64,000 nt of DNA from Latrodectus hesperus (GCA_037975125.1 CM075852.1:4042214-4106213), one strand, 5' to 3'. Shown: positions 1 through 13,500, numbered from the stretch's first letter. Translations and numbers: made by a program. The notes: generated from the letters alone by a model not told the origin.

Positions 1-223
1 AAAAATATGAAACCCCTGAACTTCAAATTGAATTTGAAGAACAAAACACAAATACTGACTGATCACAGTACTGCTATACTTTTATCACAGATGATAATGT
101 ATTTTTATCATTCTTTTTTTGCCCTTGAGATTTTTATCACTCAGTACTTATGAGCATTGTTACACATACTATTCGTAAGAAATTTGTAAGTTACGCTCCT
201 AAGATGTACATATATATTAACTA
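1..223. other. AT-rich intergenic DNA, nothing recognised
   Basis: AT-rich sequence with short homopolymer runs. No open frame, tRNA-like box or inverted ends seen. Confidence 0.5.
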
Positions 224-495
224 AACTCCATTGCACGACAGCCCATGTGGGCCAACGCCTACAGTGCCCATAACTGTTTTCATGACCAAGGGCCCTGGAG
301 TGCAAAGCATTTGTCCCAGTTAGGTGGTCAGCCTAACGTAAGACCACCAGTGTTTAGTTCCCAAGCATGCTTGGTACTCAGTTAATCGAGTCACTGAAAG
401 GATGAAAGGCTGAGTCAACCTTGGCAAGCCCGAGGATCGAACCTCGGACCTGTGTCATGGGAGAGTGAAACGCTGCCACTAAGCCACCAGGCTTC
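224..495 (-). repeat. tRNA-derived SINE (family A, copy 1)
   Basis: Read on the minus strand, this begins with a tRNA-like head. An A-box-like TGGCTTAGTGG lies within 477-489 and an exact B-box GGTTCGATCC at 434-443, the two internal RNA polymerase III promoter elements. A GC-richer body of about 200 bp follows. The sequence recurs in the same orientation at 11745-11990, sharing the tract containing 'ggtcagcctaacg' and the head, so it is an interspersed repeat and not a tRNA gene. There is no discriminator or anticodon arm that would make a functional tRNA. SINEs encode no protein and depend on a LINE for mobility. The partner LINE is not identified here. The boundary at 224 is approximate because the tail merges with AT-rich DNA. 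Confidence 0.8.
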
Positions 496-1438
496 GTACA
501 TATACATTACGAGTTGAATATTTGGAAATCTAAGCAACCCTATATCACTTCTAACTCTAATAATTGTTCATTTATTAAAAATAATCTGTTTATTTTACTG
601 TAAGCGTTTAAAATGGCTTTTTAATTTAACTTCATATAATCTACTTTTCATATTTGATTAATTGCATTCATATAAAGTATCCAAAATATTTGTAAAATTA
701 AAAATATATTTAAAATTTTCAAATTTTTAAATTTTCAAAAACATTTCATATTTTTTCAAAATTTATCTAAGTAATTTTAGTTATATTTTAAATTTGTTGG
801 TAGTTATAAGAATATAATAAATTTAAGCAATGAGTCTAGATATTTCTCCCATTTCACATCGCAAATTCTCCTCTTACAAAATTGGGATCAAGTTAACTAT
901 GTTCTATCTGTGGTCAGTTTCCTAATTACCAAGCCGAAGCTCGATCCTTTATTGTCCTATAGCTCTGTTGATGATTGGGATGCGGGTAGACGGGGATTTA
1001 GAGTTTAATTGGAAGAATCACATTACCTCAGACCAATCTCTTCGTAGATATAAATTGATGCTGCAACATAAATTTTAAAAAATCAACAATAATTTATTAA
1101 TTTAAGTAAATATTTATTTTTGATCATTTAATTATCATTTTAAGTTAATTTTTTCTGTTATTTAAAAAATAGTATTACTTATTTCATTATTAATATATTA
1201 TAATTTAGATATTGATTTTGAAATAACTTAATGAGCCGGAAATGTTTCTAAATTAAATGTTTTCAATAACACAGGTTAAAAAACATTTTTTAAAATCAAC
1301 ATACTGATATCAAAATCAATCTTAAAGTTATGCGTGTATTATTTGCTGCTTATGTCAAAAGTATGACTAAAGATTTATTAATAGAAATGATTATTTCGTA
1401 TCACTAAAAATATCAACATATCATGAAAAGGAAATTAA
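496..1438. other. AT-rich intergenic DNA with a less biased patch
   Basis: Mostly AT-rich. The segment about 860-1070 is less biased and includes a GC-rich run around 975-1000, but no frame there stays open and no family could be named. It could be a further decayed part of the LINE whose RNase H fragment starts at 1439. That is a guess. Confidence 0.35.
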
Positions 1439-1911
1439 ATGTTTCGTAATATCTTACTGGTGCATCTTTCATCCTTTCGTGAGGTGCACTTTCAATGCAT
1501 ACCTGATATGCATGGCGATGGGGCAGCAGATATTTTGGTTAAAACGGGTGCTGGTGGGCCGTTAGATATACCAGAGTCACCTACTCATTTGCAGCTAAGC
1601 TCAAGTGCGGAAAAAGCTGTTAATACTATTTGGATAATCCCACCTGTTCACCAATAAGGTGCAAGGTAAAATGCCCGGATGGCGCATTATTACTCAACAG
1701 TTGCAGGCGGGGTCAGACAGCCATCACCATGCTTATCAGTGGACACTTGAGATCTATGTCCTATTATTTTGAAAAAAAAAAAGATTTATCCAACGTGTTG
1801 ACTTTCAAGCCATTCCTGACTATATTCTTGATTGCCTGGGGCTTTTCAGAATTGATATTTTCCCGATGTTTGTGTTAGATTTTCATTGACAAATTTCGTA
1901 AACATGATTTA
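1439..1911 (+). pseudogene. Decayed RNase H domain of a non-LTR retrotransposon (LINE)
   Basis: Three reading frames joined by frameshifts give the end of a retrotransposon polyprotein. The first part (1439-1657) reads VHFQCIP, then GDGAADILVKTGAG. This corresponds to the RNase H motif 'W.PSH.G..GNE.AD.LAK.GA', in which the AD aspartate is catalytic. It is followed by IWIIPPVH. The second part (from about 1690) reads RRGQTAITMLISGHLRSM, the conserved 'Q...T.L.SGH...' segment. After the A-run at 1772-1782 the frame shifts again to give IPDYILDCLGL and then VLDF. This order matches RNase H tails I associate with arthropod, especially spider, LINEs. The SH residues before the NE.AD motif are lost, and there are two frameshifts plus stops, so it is inactive. 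No reverse transcriptase domain is visible upstream. An exapted host RNase H is unlikely given the lesions. Confidence 0.7.
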
Positions 1912-2569
1912 AGTTTGCTAAGTACCAGAAATAGGCAACAACAATGCAATATATTTCTTGTTTGCAATCAAAAACTAAAATTTGATTTTTAAATATTTGA
2001 ATTTTTCTTTAATTCTTCAGTTTTTTTTAAGGTTTTAATACTTGTATGTGTCAATGTATGATTTTTAAGCCGTCTTATCTAAAAATGTTTGGTATTTTAA
2101 AGTATAGACAATTTAATAATGAATTGGAATTATCAAAAGAAAAATGCATATAATTATATAAATTCTATCAAAGAAAGTTATTTCCTTGTTTTAACCAAAT
2201 GTAATGTAAAATATTATTGTTAAATTACAAGTATTGTTTGCAGAAAACAATACATAAAGCAGGTATTATTAAATTTATAATTAAATTAAATATCAAGAAA
2301 ACTGTTCTCTTTTGACAACTCTGTTGTGGACAATTTTATCCCTTTTGCTATCAGAATAGAAATTTTTATTGAATATCAATAAAAAAATTATACAAAATTG
2401 GGTTGAAAAATAAATATATTGAATAAGACCTTCAATATATTGCTTTCTTGAACACATAGCCTCCTCCAAAAATAAATGCTATCTCCTCATTAATCTTCAG
2501 AATTACACAGTTAATAAGAATTCTTTGTCATCAATCTCCAAAAAAAGATCAGATATGCTTAGGACAATG
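1912..2569. other. AT-rich intergenic DNA, nothing recognised
   Basis: AT-rich with poly-A and poly-T runs and no supported element. Confidence 0.45.
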
Positions 2570-3180
2570 AACAAAGCCTAAAAAAAGGAGTTGCACCCCC
2601 AGCAAACCAATTGTCCCACCAACTGGTTTATTGCGGGACAAAACAGAGAAATACCCCTCGTTATTCGGAGATAACTCTCTCGGGGACACGGATGGGGAAA
2701 AATAGCATCGGCGGGAGGAATTAAAGGCTCTGGCAGGTAGAATCCTTCCCTCTGGGCAAGTAAGCGATCGTTACGGACTGGACTGCATTTTCGACGACAC
2801 CTTTCGTTTTCCCTTTGCTTTCCTTTTTTATCCCTTCGTTTTTATTTATTTTTCTTTCGTGGAATGAAGGTGGATATAGAAGTAATGGTTCTTTTTCCTC
2901 GTCATCATGAGTTTTAGTCCCCGTCTTCGGTCTCTCTGTCTGACCATTTTTCCCTTTTACTTTTTCCCCATTTCTTTCTTCCTCCAGCCCTTATGCTCTA
3001 GCGGTTTTTGTGCAGTTATTGAGACGTTTCTCTTATTGGTGTTGCCTCAGAGAGAAAGGATTTTGGCCATTTTCTTTTAGAGGTTTTGTCCGAAAAAGTG
3101 CGTTGTCTATTCAGGCTGGAAGAGCTCGTTCTCTTATTTATGTAGAATAAATGTCTTCCCGTGAAGATAAATGGCCGCGT
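2570..3180. other. Higher-GC island of unknown role
   Basis: About 600 bp of clearly less AT-biased sequence in an AT-rich setting. It has a short inverted repeat TTGTCCC/GGGACAA near 2608-2641 and a pyrimidine-rich stretch at 2800-3000. There is no long open frame, no tRNA box and no inverted ends. It could be a conserved regulatory element, an untranslated exon or an old repeat. Nothing in the sequence decides among these. Confidence 0.35.
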
Positions 3181-6039
3181 TTTAAAATCTTCTTCACTTG
3201 AAAATTAAGTGATTTATTTTACTTTATGGTTTTATTGTGAAATTTTAAATTGAAAAATTTAAATATATTGGAAAACGTCAAAAATGTTAATTTCAAAAAG
3301 TATATTTCTATTTTTAAAAAAGCATTACAGAAATTCAAAAAAATAAAATATATATGTGCTTAAAATACTAAAATTAGCAGTATTGGACAGTAATAAAAAA
3401 TTGACAATACATTTAGAAAATTTATATCATTTTAGTGCTTACAGCAATTTTTACTTATAATCAAATTATGCTTGAAACAAAAATGTATAATAACGTCTTA
3501 AACACAGAAAATTCTATGGAAAATTTAGTATAATTAAATATCAACACACATGTACTTTTATTCTTATTAATGTTTTAATTTACATACCTATCTGTGAAAC
3601 GTTTTCTATTATGTTCTTACAATGTATCACATACTTGAAAAAAGAATAATATTACTTTTTTAAATGTTTTAATTGCATATTATTTTTATCAATTGCATTT
3701 TATTGAAATCTATAGATATCCAGACAATGATAATAATTGGAACTAATTTTCGCGTAACCAATTCACTATATTTCTTATTGGTTTAATGTGGTTCTATGCT
3801 CATGTTTTCGAAAAAACTGAAATCAAATATTTATTTTACAGCAAAATAAATAAATAAATAAGCAAATGAATGACATGATAACAAATAAAAAATAATGATA
3901 ATATAATAAGCTTCACAGATGTTTTAAATATTGTTTCATTAAAAAATAATTGCTTAAAAATATTTTCCCTGGAATGAAATATATTATTCTTCTTAATACA
4001 AAATGCGTTATTTAAATCTTTTTAAAAATGTTTTAAATATTTATTTTAATATTTAAAATATTTTTATGAGCTAAAATAATCCTTTATTTATAAAAATATT
4101 TTAATAATTTTAATAAATATAAATAAAATGATAATTTTCTTTATTTAAGTAGTATTTTCTTTAATTATTTATTAGCAATTATATTCAAACAGTTGAATTA
4201 TATTTGTCATTTATCATTTCAAGTTCAATGAATAAGCTGACAGATTTAAAAATATTATTTAAGTATTATTCACTTATCTATTTTCAGTAAGCACATACTT
4301 TAATTTAAATTTATATAGACTATTAATGGTAATTTTAAAATCACTGGAAAAATTTTTTTTAAATTTATTTTTAGAATAGCCATTTTTTTATTAATTATTA
4401 CTAAATCGGTTAGATATGTTTTGTTAAAACATTATTTCTTTGCTATTTGCGGATTTAATTCAGAAAATGAACACGAAACTATTAAAATAAAATAAATACA
4501 TAAGACTTGCATTTTATAACGGGAAAAACAGTTAAAAAATACTTCAAAAATTCATTTTAGAGATTCTTTTTTATTTAAACATTATAAAAAGTTTAGTTTA
4601 TAAATTTGCAGCATATTACAAAATGTCATAGCTACCTCCTAATAAGAAAAAAAAGCTTAAAGAATACGACTTCAAATTTTAAACGAATATTTTATACAGG
4701 AATATGTGAAATATCAGGAAGAAAATAGATGAATCATCTGGAGCAAAAATTTCACTTCCTGCATAATAAGTTAAAATACTTATGGGTGCAAAAGAGTGAA
4801 GTTCCGTAAAAAGATGCGGTGATAAGCAAATTAAACTTTAATGCCCGTTATAATTAATAATTCTGAAAATATGAAGCTCTTATTTTTCACTTTTGACGAG
4901 AAAATCTTCAAGAAAAAAATAATCCATATTAATTAGCTATGGCACGTGTTGTTAACTCATTAAAACGCGAGCCAAAACATATTTTTTAATACACTTCTAT
5001 TGATTTGGAAGCTGAGAAAAGTACAAGAAAAAATTCTTTTGCAAACTAAGGAGTAACGGTCGAAAAATGATCACGTACGGCCATCTGGTGCGTTCCGCTG
5101 CATTGATTTATTTTGAAAATAATTAGATTCATTTGGCAAGAGTTCCCACATTAAAACGAAGCGTTTCACTCTATCCCAATTACGTGATGAAGCAAAAATT
5201 ATGTTTACTAATGTATGCCATGTTCTTCTTTGGGGTTAAAATCAGGTAAAGTTTATTTTCTTTCAGAATTTGGAATGAGATATAATAAGCTGAATCGTTT
5301 AGAGGTTCTCGCTTTTCTCATATAAAATAAAATATCATTAGTGTAAGTTTTTAAGCAAACAAATATTATCCTAACAAATAAAGTGCTTCAAATTCCCAGT
5401 ATACACAAGAAATATTATATTTTAATTATAAATAATCAATTTTTAATTTTATCATGCAACATATGTTTTTCAATATTTTTATTTTGTTGCCTAAGGGAAG
5501 TAAATTAATTGGAAAATTTTTTTTGTTATGCATGAATGTGCTTTCAAAATTACAATTTCCGTCAGATCGCTTGTAATACATTATTCTGCACAGGGATAAA
5601 ATGAATTTCCTACAAGAATTTCTTTAATATATTTATGACATATATGAATATTTAATAAGAAATTTCATTGTAAAAAGTACAATATAAATTATATCCTAAC
5701 ATTTTCAGTAAAATATATAATATTTTCTTTTTTTAACATAGATTACAGAATTTTATGCAATTGTGCGAGTATTATTCTGTACATGATTTTGCTGGAAGTA
5801 TTTTCATCAGATTTTATTTATATACTATTTTTATACACCTTTATCTAAAAATCTATGCACCTTGATATAAAATATATCTATATTATTCAAGATTAGGGAC
5901 AGTAATTATTTATAATAATTATTCTAATTTGTAACTAAGATTGTTACCTTAATTTCAGATTATCAAATAGGAATAAATATAAACCTAGATTATAAGAAAA
6001 TAAACTTTTATTTAAATTAGATTTATTATAAATACCATT
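3181..6039. other. AT-rich intergenic DNA, nothing recognised
   Basis: Long run of very AT-rich sequence with abundant A/T homopolymers. No coding potential on either strand and no recognisable repeat family. Confidence 0.5.
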
Positions 6040-6956
6040 CATATTCCAGCACGGTTTATGCATTAAAATCGAACAATGGAAAGTTTTTAAATAAAGAGAT
6101 GACAGTGTTCTCTTTCTAGAAATTTGTCATTGTGTTGAATGTTATTAAGCAGCAATCAAAGGGAATATCCAATCTGAGGATTACCATCGTCTCATCACAT
6201 TAGTTCATGGAGAGTGATTATAACAGAGCATGGATTTTATCCACAATCAAATTACAAGTTATAAGGTCTTTAACACAACAATTGGGGTACCGCACTTACA
6301 TTCTGATGAGCAGTGAAATATCGTAAAATGAAATATCGGCAAAGTGATCTCGTGTTTCGGACATACCTTGATCTAAATCACAGGTGCAGGGTTTCGCAAT
6401 GGTGGAATGAATGGCAAAGATGGACCCCAAGATGGAAGGACATTTTATTTTTTGAAAAACCATCCTGATTCTACATGTGAATTATTGGGAATAAAGTGAT
6501 ATTGAAAACACCGTGGTGGCATAGCTGTTTCATTATTATCTCGTACTTAAGTATTAAAGTCGTGAAACCCTAGTAAAGATTTAGAATAATAGCAATGGAT
6601 TTCACTTCCATGTGAACGAGTAGGTATAAGAAGAAAGATGACTAGCAAAATGTAAGCTTAAAAATTTCATTCAATGTAGTTCTCCACTGCAACCTCATTT
6701 CAATAAAGCGATTCATTTTCATTCTTTGTTCCAAGAGTTCTCGGATTCTTCTGAGTCCATCAAATCAAATGACTTATCAGATTCTTGTCAATTTTCCAGG
6801 TTTGGGTATCAGTTTTAACTTGTTGAAAGAATGCAGTTACGTGAATAAAGATCGATGGTTATATTATGATATTGTTGAAGACCAGAGATCGAAATGGATC
6901 ATTTCAAGCATAGTTATATGATTGGACTGCGTAAATGTTATTGAGCAAAAGGTTAT
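6040..6956. other. Moderately complex sequence, unresolved (possible old mobile element)
   Basis: Base composition is less AT-biased than on the left, and the sequence has few homopolymers. All six frames are short, and no motif could be assigned to a family. It abuts the LINE 3' end at 6957, so it may be older host or repeat DNA into which the LINE inserted. Confidence 0.3.
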
Positions 6957-7200
6957 TCTTCTTCTTCTTTAATAGCCTAACAACCTATTACAGGTCTTAG
7001 CTGCCTCTACAGCACGCTTTTTCCAGTCCAATCTGTCTAGGGTGACACTTGGCCAGTTCCTAACTTTCGATATCTTGAGGTCATTTTCAGTGCAAACGAG
7101 CCATCTTGTTGGTGGTCTTCCTTGGGCACGGGATGCTTTGGGGTTCTTAAACGTTGATATTCTAGTGGGGTTGTTTTCCCGGTTTCACCAGACATAGCCA
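6957..7200 (-). pseudogene. 3' end of a LINE ORF2 (C-terminal domain) with GAA-type tail
   Basis: On the minus strand the frame ending at the stop at 6969-6971 reads RISTFKNPKASRAQGRPPTR and then WLVCTENDLK, continuing NWPSVTLDRLDWKKRAVEAA. The GRPxxRW..C...DLK...NW pattern is the C-terminal signature of ORF2 of many non-LTR retrotransposons, downstream of the reverse transcriptase. Directly after the stop is (GAA)n, 6957-6968, which fits the short tandem tail where such LINEs end. Further 5' (above about 7195) the frame is lost, so only the last 75 or so codons remain, as expected for 5'-truncated LINE insertions. It is not demonstrably the same element as the RNase H fragment at 1439-1911. 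Confidence 0.65.
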
Positions 7201-8196
<996 letters not shown>

Positions 8197-8284
8197 TCAA
8201 GGCGCACGGAGGAATAATGCATACGACAGAGATAAGACACTGCTCAATGATGAGAACACATAGAGAAAAAAATCTTTATTAATT

Positions 8285-9364
8285 TCAAACATTTTCCACA
8301 TGAGTGCCATCACAGGCAATTACGCATTGCATGCGGGAGACGGTGGACAATGTCGCTGCACGCAACATGGCACGAGGGATGTTTCCAATCTCACGCCGTA
8401 CAGAATCCTTTAAGTCCGACAATGTTTGAGGATTGCACAGATAAACTCTTGATTTGAGATAGCCCCAAAACCAGAAATCCATAGGCGTCAGATCTGGGGA
8501 TCACGCAGGCCACGGAAAAGGATAATAGCGTGAGATGATGCGATCACCAAAATGCTGATCCAAGAGCCTTTTAACTGACCTCGCTATATGTGAAGGTGCG
8601 CCATCTTGCATCCAAACAATGTCATTGAGTGCATTCAGCCGACGCAACTCCGGTAAGACATAATTTTTCAGCATGGCTGCATACCGAGGGCCCGTTACAG
8701 AACATGTTGCAGGGCCAGTCGGGGTCGTTTCCTCAAAGAAGAACGGGCCCAGAACAAATGTAGCTGTTATGCCACACCAAGCAGTCACTTTGGCGTCAAA
8801 TAATGGTACTGGCGCCACAGCATGAGGATTCGTCTCTCCCCAGTGCACACAATTCTTTGTGTTAATGCTGCCATTTAAGGTGAAATGCGCCTCGTCCGTC
8901 CATAGTATGCGAAGTGGCCAGTCGTTATCCTCATCAAATCGTAACAAAAATGCATTTGCGAAGTCCAGACGTTGTTGTGGGTCACCCGGCTCCAACATCT
9001 GGACGCGCTGGAACCGATAGGGAAACATGTGAAGTACCGAGCGCAAGAGCTTGCGGACCGTTGAGTTCGGAATATCCAACACGCGCGCTATGCCTCTTGC
9101 GGTTTCTGTGTGTCCTGCAGTCACTGTATGGTGCACTTCCATGACAACGTCCTCAGAAACAGTTGGCCGTCCGGAGCGCTGTTTGTCACAGGTGCAGCCT
9201 GTATCTTCGAATTTCCGCACTAAATCACGCAGAGCTTGCAGAGTACATGGGCCGCGTCGTTGTCGATGATTGCGGCGATATACACCCAAGGCTTCCGCAG
9301 CGTTCATCCCATTTTGGTAATAGAGTTTGATCAATTCACCGCGAACTTTCATAGGAAGTCTCAT
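8285..9364 (-). pseudogene. DD41D-type IS630/Tc1/mariner transposase, one in-frame stop
   Basis: From the ATG at 9364 the frame runs 287 codons, hits a single TGA (8501-8503), then continues in frame for 71 codons to 8285. Total length is about 359 residues, usual for the superfamily. A helix-turn-helix region occupies roughly residues 1-110 (SGRPTVS linker near 64-70). The DDE domain has WTDEAHF (D157), MQDGAPSH (D254) and SPDLTPMDFW (D296). Residues 255-295 give 41 positions between the last two acids, hence DD41D, as reported for rosa/visitor-like lineages. Tc1 would be DD34E. The stop sits where WPARSPDLTP-like motifs usually have arginine, so a CGA-to-TGA transition is a simple explanation. 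It truncates the protein just before the third catalytic aspartate and should abolish activity. Otherwise the gene looks intact. Confidence 0.85.
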
Positions 9365-9537
9365 ATCGTCGGCATGTGCGAGTTCCCGAATGACGACTTC
9401 GCATACCCGCTTGGTATTTTATAGGTTTCCTACGCTGAATATCTGGCGACCGGCGTTCTGTGATTGGTTTCTTGGCTCTGTCACATGCAAATTTATTGCG
9501 TGCGCCCAGATCGTGTTTTATTGGCCGGTTTTCAGAA

Positions 9538-9832
9538 CTCTTTTTTGTGTTTGCAGAACACGTCCGTTTTTAGACATATCGGTACCGTTTCAACGCTACT
9601 TAGGGTTTTCGCATGTGCTGAACATTTTGCGATGGTAAAAAGTAGACGTTGCCATTCGAAAATTTCGAGTTTCTGTCACTATAACTGTAACCGCGAGGGC
9701 CACTGTGTTGCTATTCACAGAATCTCGAGCGCATATCTCAAAAGAACTATATTTGAAATATCATCTTGATCGGTTAAATAGAATGGACGCTAGAAGTGCA
9801 GATGTTGGCAAAGTTTTTTTATAATCACCCTG
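9538..9832. repeat. Right terminal inverted repeat of the DD41D element
   Basis: Reverse complement of 7901-8196 with few substitutions. It ends CACCCTG at 9832. Confidence 0.85.
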
Positions 9833-9842
9833 TATACATATA

Positions 9843-10336
9843 CAGGGTGTCCAGAAAAGGACTCCCTGTTTTCAAAATTAAATATCTCGAAAACAAAAAT
9901 AGATAGAGGAATGCAGTAAAAGGTATGTTTATTGTGAAAGCTGTAAGAATTTTATACAGCAATATTAAATAATAGTTACAAAAGCTGCTAACAGATGGCG
10001 CTGTACGATGTACAGCTCAAATCAGCATACATAAATGAAATAATCGTATGAAAACATTCTTTCCAAAAACTCACATCACAATGTTTTCAATGCTAACCTC
10101 CTTTCACGCTTGAATAGTGGTACTGATCGCTCTGGGCTTCGACTATTTATACTAAGCATTACGTATGGCGATTACAGCGCCATCTATTTGCAACTTCTGT
10201 AACTATTATTTCAAACTAATGTATTAAATTCTTACACTTTTTACTATAAACATTACCGTTTACTGCATTCTTCTATCGATCTTCGTTTTCGAGATATTTA
10301 ATTTTTAAATCAGGGAGTCCTTTTCTGGACACCCTG
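9843..10336. mobile_element. MITE with long TIRs (Tc1/mariner type), TA target duplication
   Basis: A 494-bp element bounded by CAGGGTGTCCAGAAAAGGAC and its inverse. The inverted ends extend about 165 bp, down to AGATGGCGCTGT on each side, with moderate divergence. TA dinucleotides flank both ends (9841-9842 and 10337-10338). No transposase frame fits inside, so it must rely on a transposase supplied elsewhere. The first bases CAGGGTG match the neighbouring DD41D element, but after about seven bases the TIRs differ, so that element is not clearly its master. More TIR divergence than in the neighbour suggests an older insertion. Confidence 0.85.
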
Positions 10337-10623
10337 TATATGTAACAGATCCATAAGAACTATACTGACAATAGATGGCCTTACTGGCCAATACAAAATA
10401 TTCTATATACAATAGAATTAGAAGAGAGTGTAGAGGACTGTGAGGAATGGAAGCCGAACCATCCGGTTCGTAAATATTTCCGTGTTTATAGTGTGCAGGT
10501 ACTATGTAACCTTATAGTTAAACAAATTTTTTTCTTTGTAACTATTATTTTTTCTAATCATGTGTAATGTCGTAATAAATATAATGTTTTTTCTGCATAA
10601 TTCTAACTCCATTTTCTTATGTC

Positions 10624-10626
<3 letters not shown>
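10337..10626. other. Unassigned intergenic DNA
   Basis: Mixed composition with a small inverted repeat GAACC/GGTTC near 10456-10470. No coding or element signature. Confidence 0.35.

Positions 10627-10693
<67 letters not shown>
10627..10693. repeat. (TA)n microsatellite
   Basis: Uninterrupted alternating TA, 67 bp. Confidence 0.95.
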
Positions 10694-10697
<4 letters not shown>

Positions 10698-11744
10698 GCA
10701 ATAAAAATATAAATAAATAAATAATAACGAAGCGTACGCGCATCATCGTGATATTTAATTTCAGCAAAATCAAGTTTATCAGGAACTAAGCTCTTTTCAA
10801 GAGTTGAATATAAAAAATGAAATTTTTTAAAAATCACCCATTAATTGTTTGCAATTACTTATTTTATTAAATTTTCATTTTTTTCTGAATAATTTACAAT
10901 TTCTTTCGATAGTCAGTTTTGAGTATTTTCATTTCATTTATCGTTGAAATTATGTCCTGTTTATTAGAAAAAAGAAAGTATGCTTAAAAAGAAACAATAC
11001 AAGGAGACAAAAAATATTTTTTCACCACATAAAACAGTTGTAGCATAGTTCTCTATAGAATTATTGTTTAACTGTACGATCAAAGGAAAAAAATTAAGTC
11101 AGTGAAAGTAATTTAAAATGAAATTTGGAACGAAAAACTTACAATTTAATTAGGAACTCTTGTAAATAATAAAATCAATTGGTAAAAGAATTTATTCTTA
11201 AAATAGCCTCAAGGATGCAATAACAACTAACTTCTCGTTTAAGCAATAGTTTTTATTTCTAAATTTTTTTATTTATTGAAAAATGTTTTTCAATTAACGA
11301 ATATAATAGAACTAAAATACAAATATATTTTTATAGAAACATTTAAGAAATCTACATGTTATCACAAGCTCTTATTAATTTATTTGTTAATATTTACATA
11401 AAGAACATGAGTTTCATATGAAGAATGAATAAAAAAAATTAAAATATGAATAATTTATTTTTATGTATAAATAAAAATTTACAAGTTTTAAAATAGATTT
11501 CACATTTTGTAAAAATTATATATCAATTAATTATACCTTCATTTCATTCCTAATTCAAAATAAAAGCTCATCATTTTTTTATGCTTTTCAGCTAGATGAA
11601 AATATACTTGATGATTTATTTTAAAAAAGCTTTAAAGTGATGTTAAATTCACACAATTGGTTATAATTATCAGTTTCAATTTGCTTATATTAAGTTTCAT
11701 CAAATACGAAACTTACTTAAAAAAGTGTAGAAATTATTTCTTTC
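10694..11744. other. AT-rich intergenic DNA, nothing recognised
   Basis: Very AT-rich with no supported gene or element. Confidence 0.45.
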
Positions 11745-11990
11745 TCTCTGTGGTCTACAGAACCCATCTGTGTTTTCTTGTCAGGGAGACACTGGAGGGC
11801 GAAGCTTATGTCTCGATCCAGTGGTCAGCCTAACGCGAAACATCGTGTTTGGTTCTCAAACATGCTTGATACTCACTTTATCGAAGCACTGAAGGGATGG
11901 AAGACTGAGTCGACCTTGCCTAGCCCGAGGATCGAACCTCGAGAACCTGTGCCTTGGGAGCGTGAAATGCTACCACTAAGCCACTGGGTT
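11745..11990 (-). repeat. tRNA-derived SINE (family A, copy 2)
   Basis: Same family and orientation as the copy at 224-495. It shares 'ggtcagcctaacg', the '..tactca.t..atcga..cactgaa.gga' body and the tRNA-like head. The B box GGTTCGATCC is perfect (11929-11938) and the A-box-like TGGCTTAGTGG is retained (around 11975-11985). Short indels separate the copies. It is likely non-coding; an open frame across it (11778-12017) is fortuitous. Confidence 0.8.
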
Positions 11991-13115
<1,125 letters not shown>

Positions 13116-13395
13116 TTCGTGTCACGATGTATGTTCCCGATAAACTCCGAAACTACTGAACGGATTTTGATAAAATTTTGTAACCATTTATAATATAATC
13201 CAACTTAAAAGATAGAATAGTTTTTATCTCTTAATTATTATTTTCAATATTTATTATACGACATTAATGTTTATTTATTGTTTAGTTCTGTAAGTTTCTA
13301 ATAGATGGAGGTTTAGCATCTAAGTTGCACTGGTATTCGGCAGAGGGCGACGTGTTTATTTTTCTAGATTATACATCTTCGAGAAAATTAACGTG

Positions 13396-13411
13396 CGCGC
13401 GCAATCGCGCG
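13396..13411. other. GC-only hairpin inside Helitron-like copy 1
   Basis: CGCGCG, loop CAAT, CGCGCG: a six-bp all-GC stem in an element that is otherwise about 75% AT. The inverted copy at 61429-61440 keeps a CGCGC/GCGCG stem although bases around it have changed. Confidence 0.7.
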
Positions 13412-13441
13412 GTTAAATATAGAATTTACAAATATTTTTAT

Positions 13442-13500
13442 TATTATATTTTCATGATGTACATATATTTTCATGATACGTATATTTTCATGATGTATAA
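13442..13500 (+). repeat. Three-unit minisatellite inside Helitron-like copy 1
   Basis: The motif 'atattttcatgat' plus a short variable tail is present three times in tandem here and once in the other copy. This is a local expansion specific to this copy. Confidence 0.75.

Noticed and set aside
434..489. Possible genuine tRNA gene (A and B boxes)
   Set aside because: The sequence recurs with a shared non-tRNA body at 11745-11990, so it is a SINE head. No proper anticodon or acceptor stem is formed.
8914..9638. Plus-strand open frames over the transposase
   Set aside because: They are antisense shadows of the minus-strand transposase, which has recognisable catalytic motifs.
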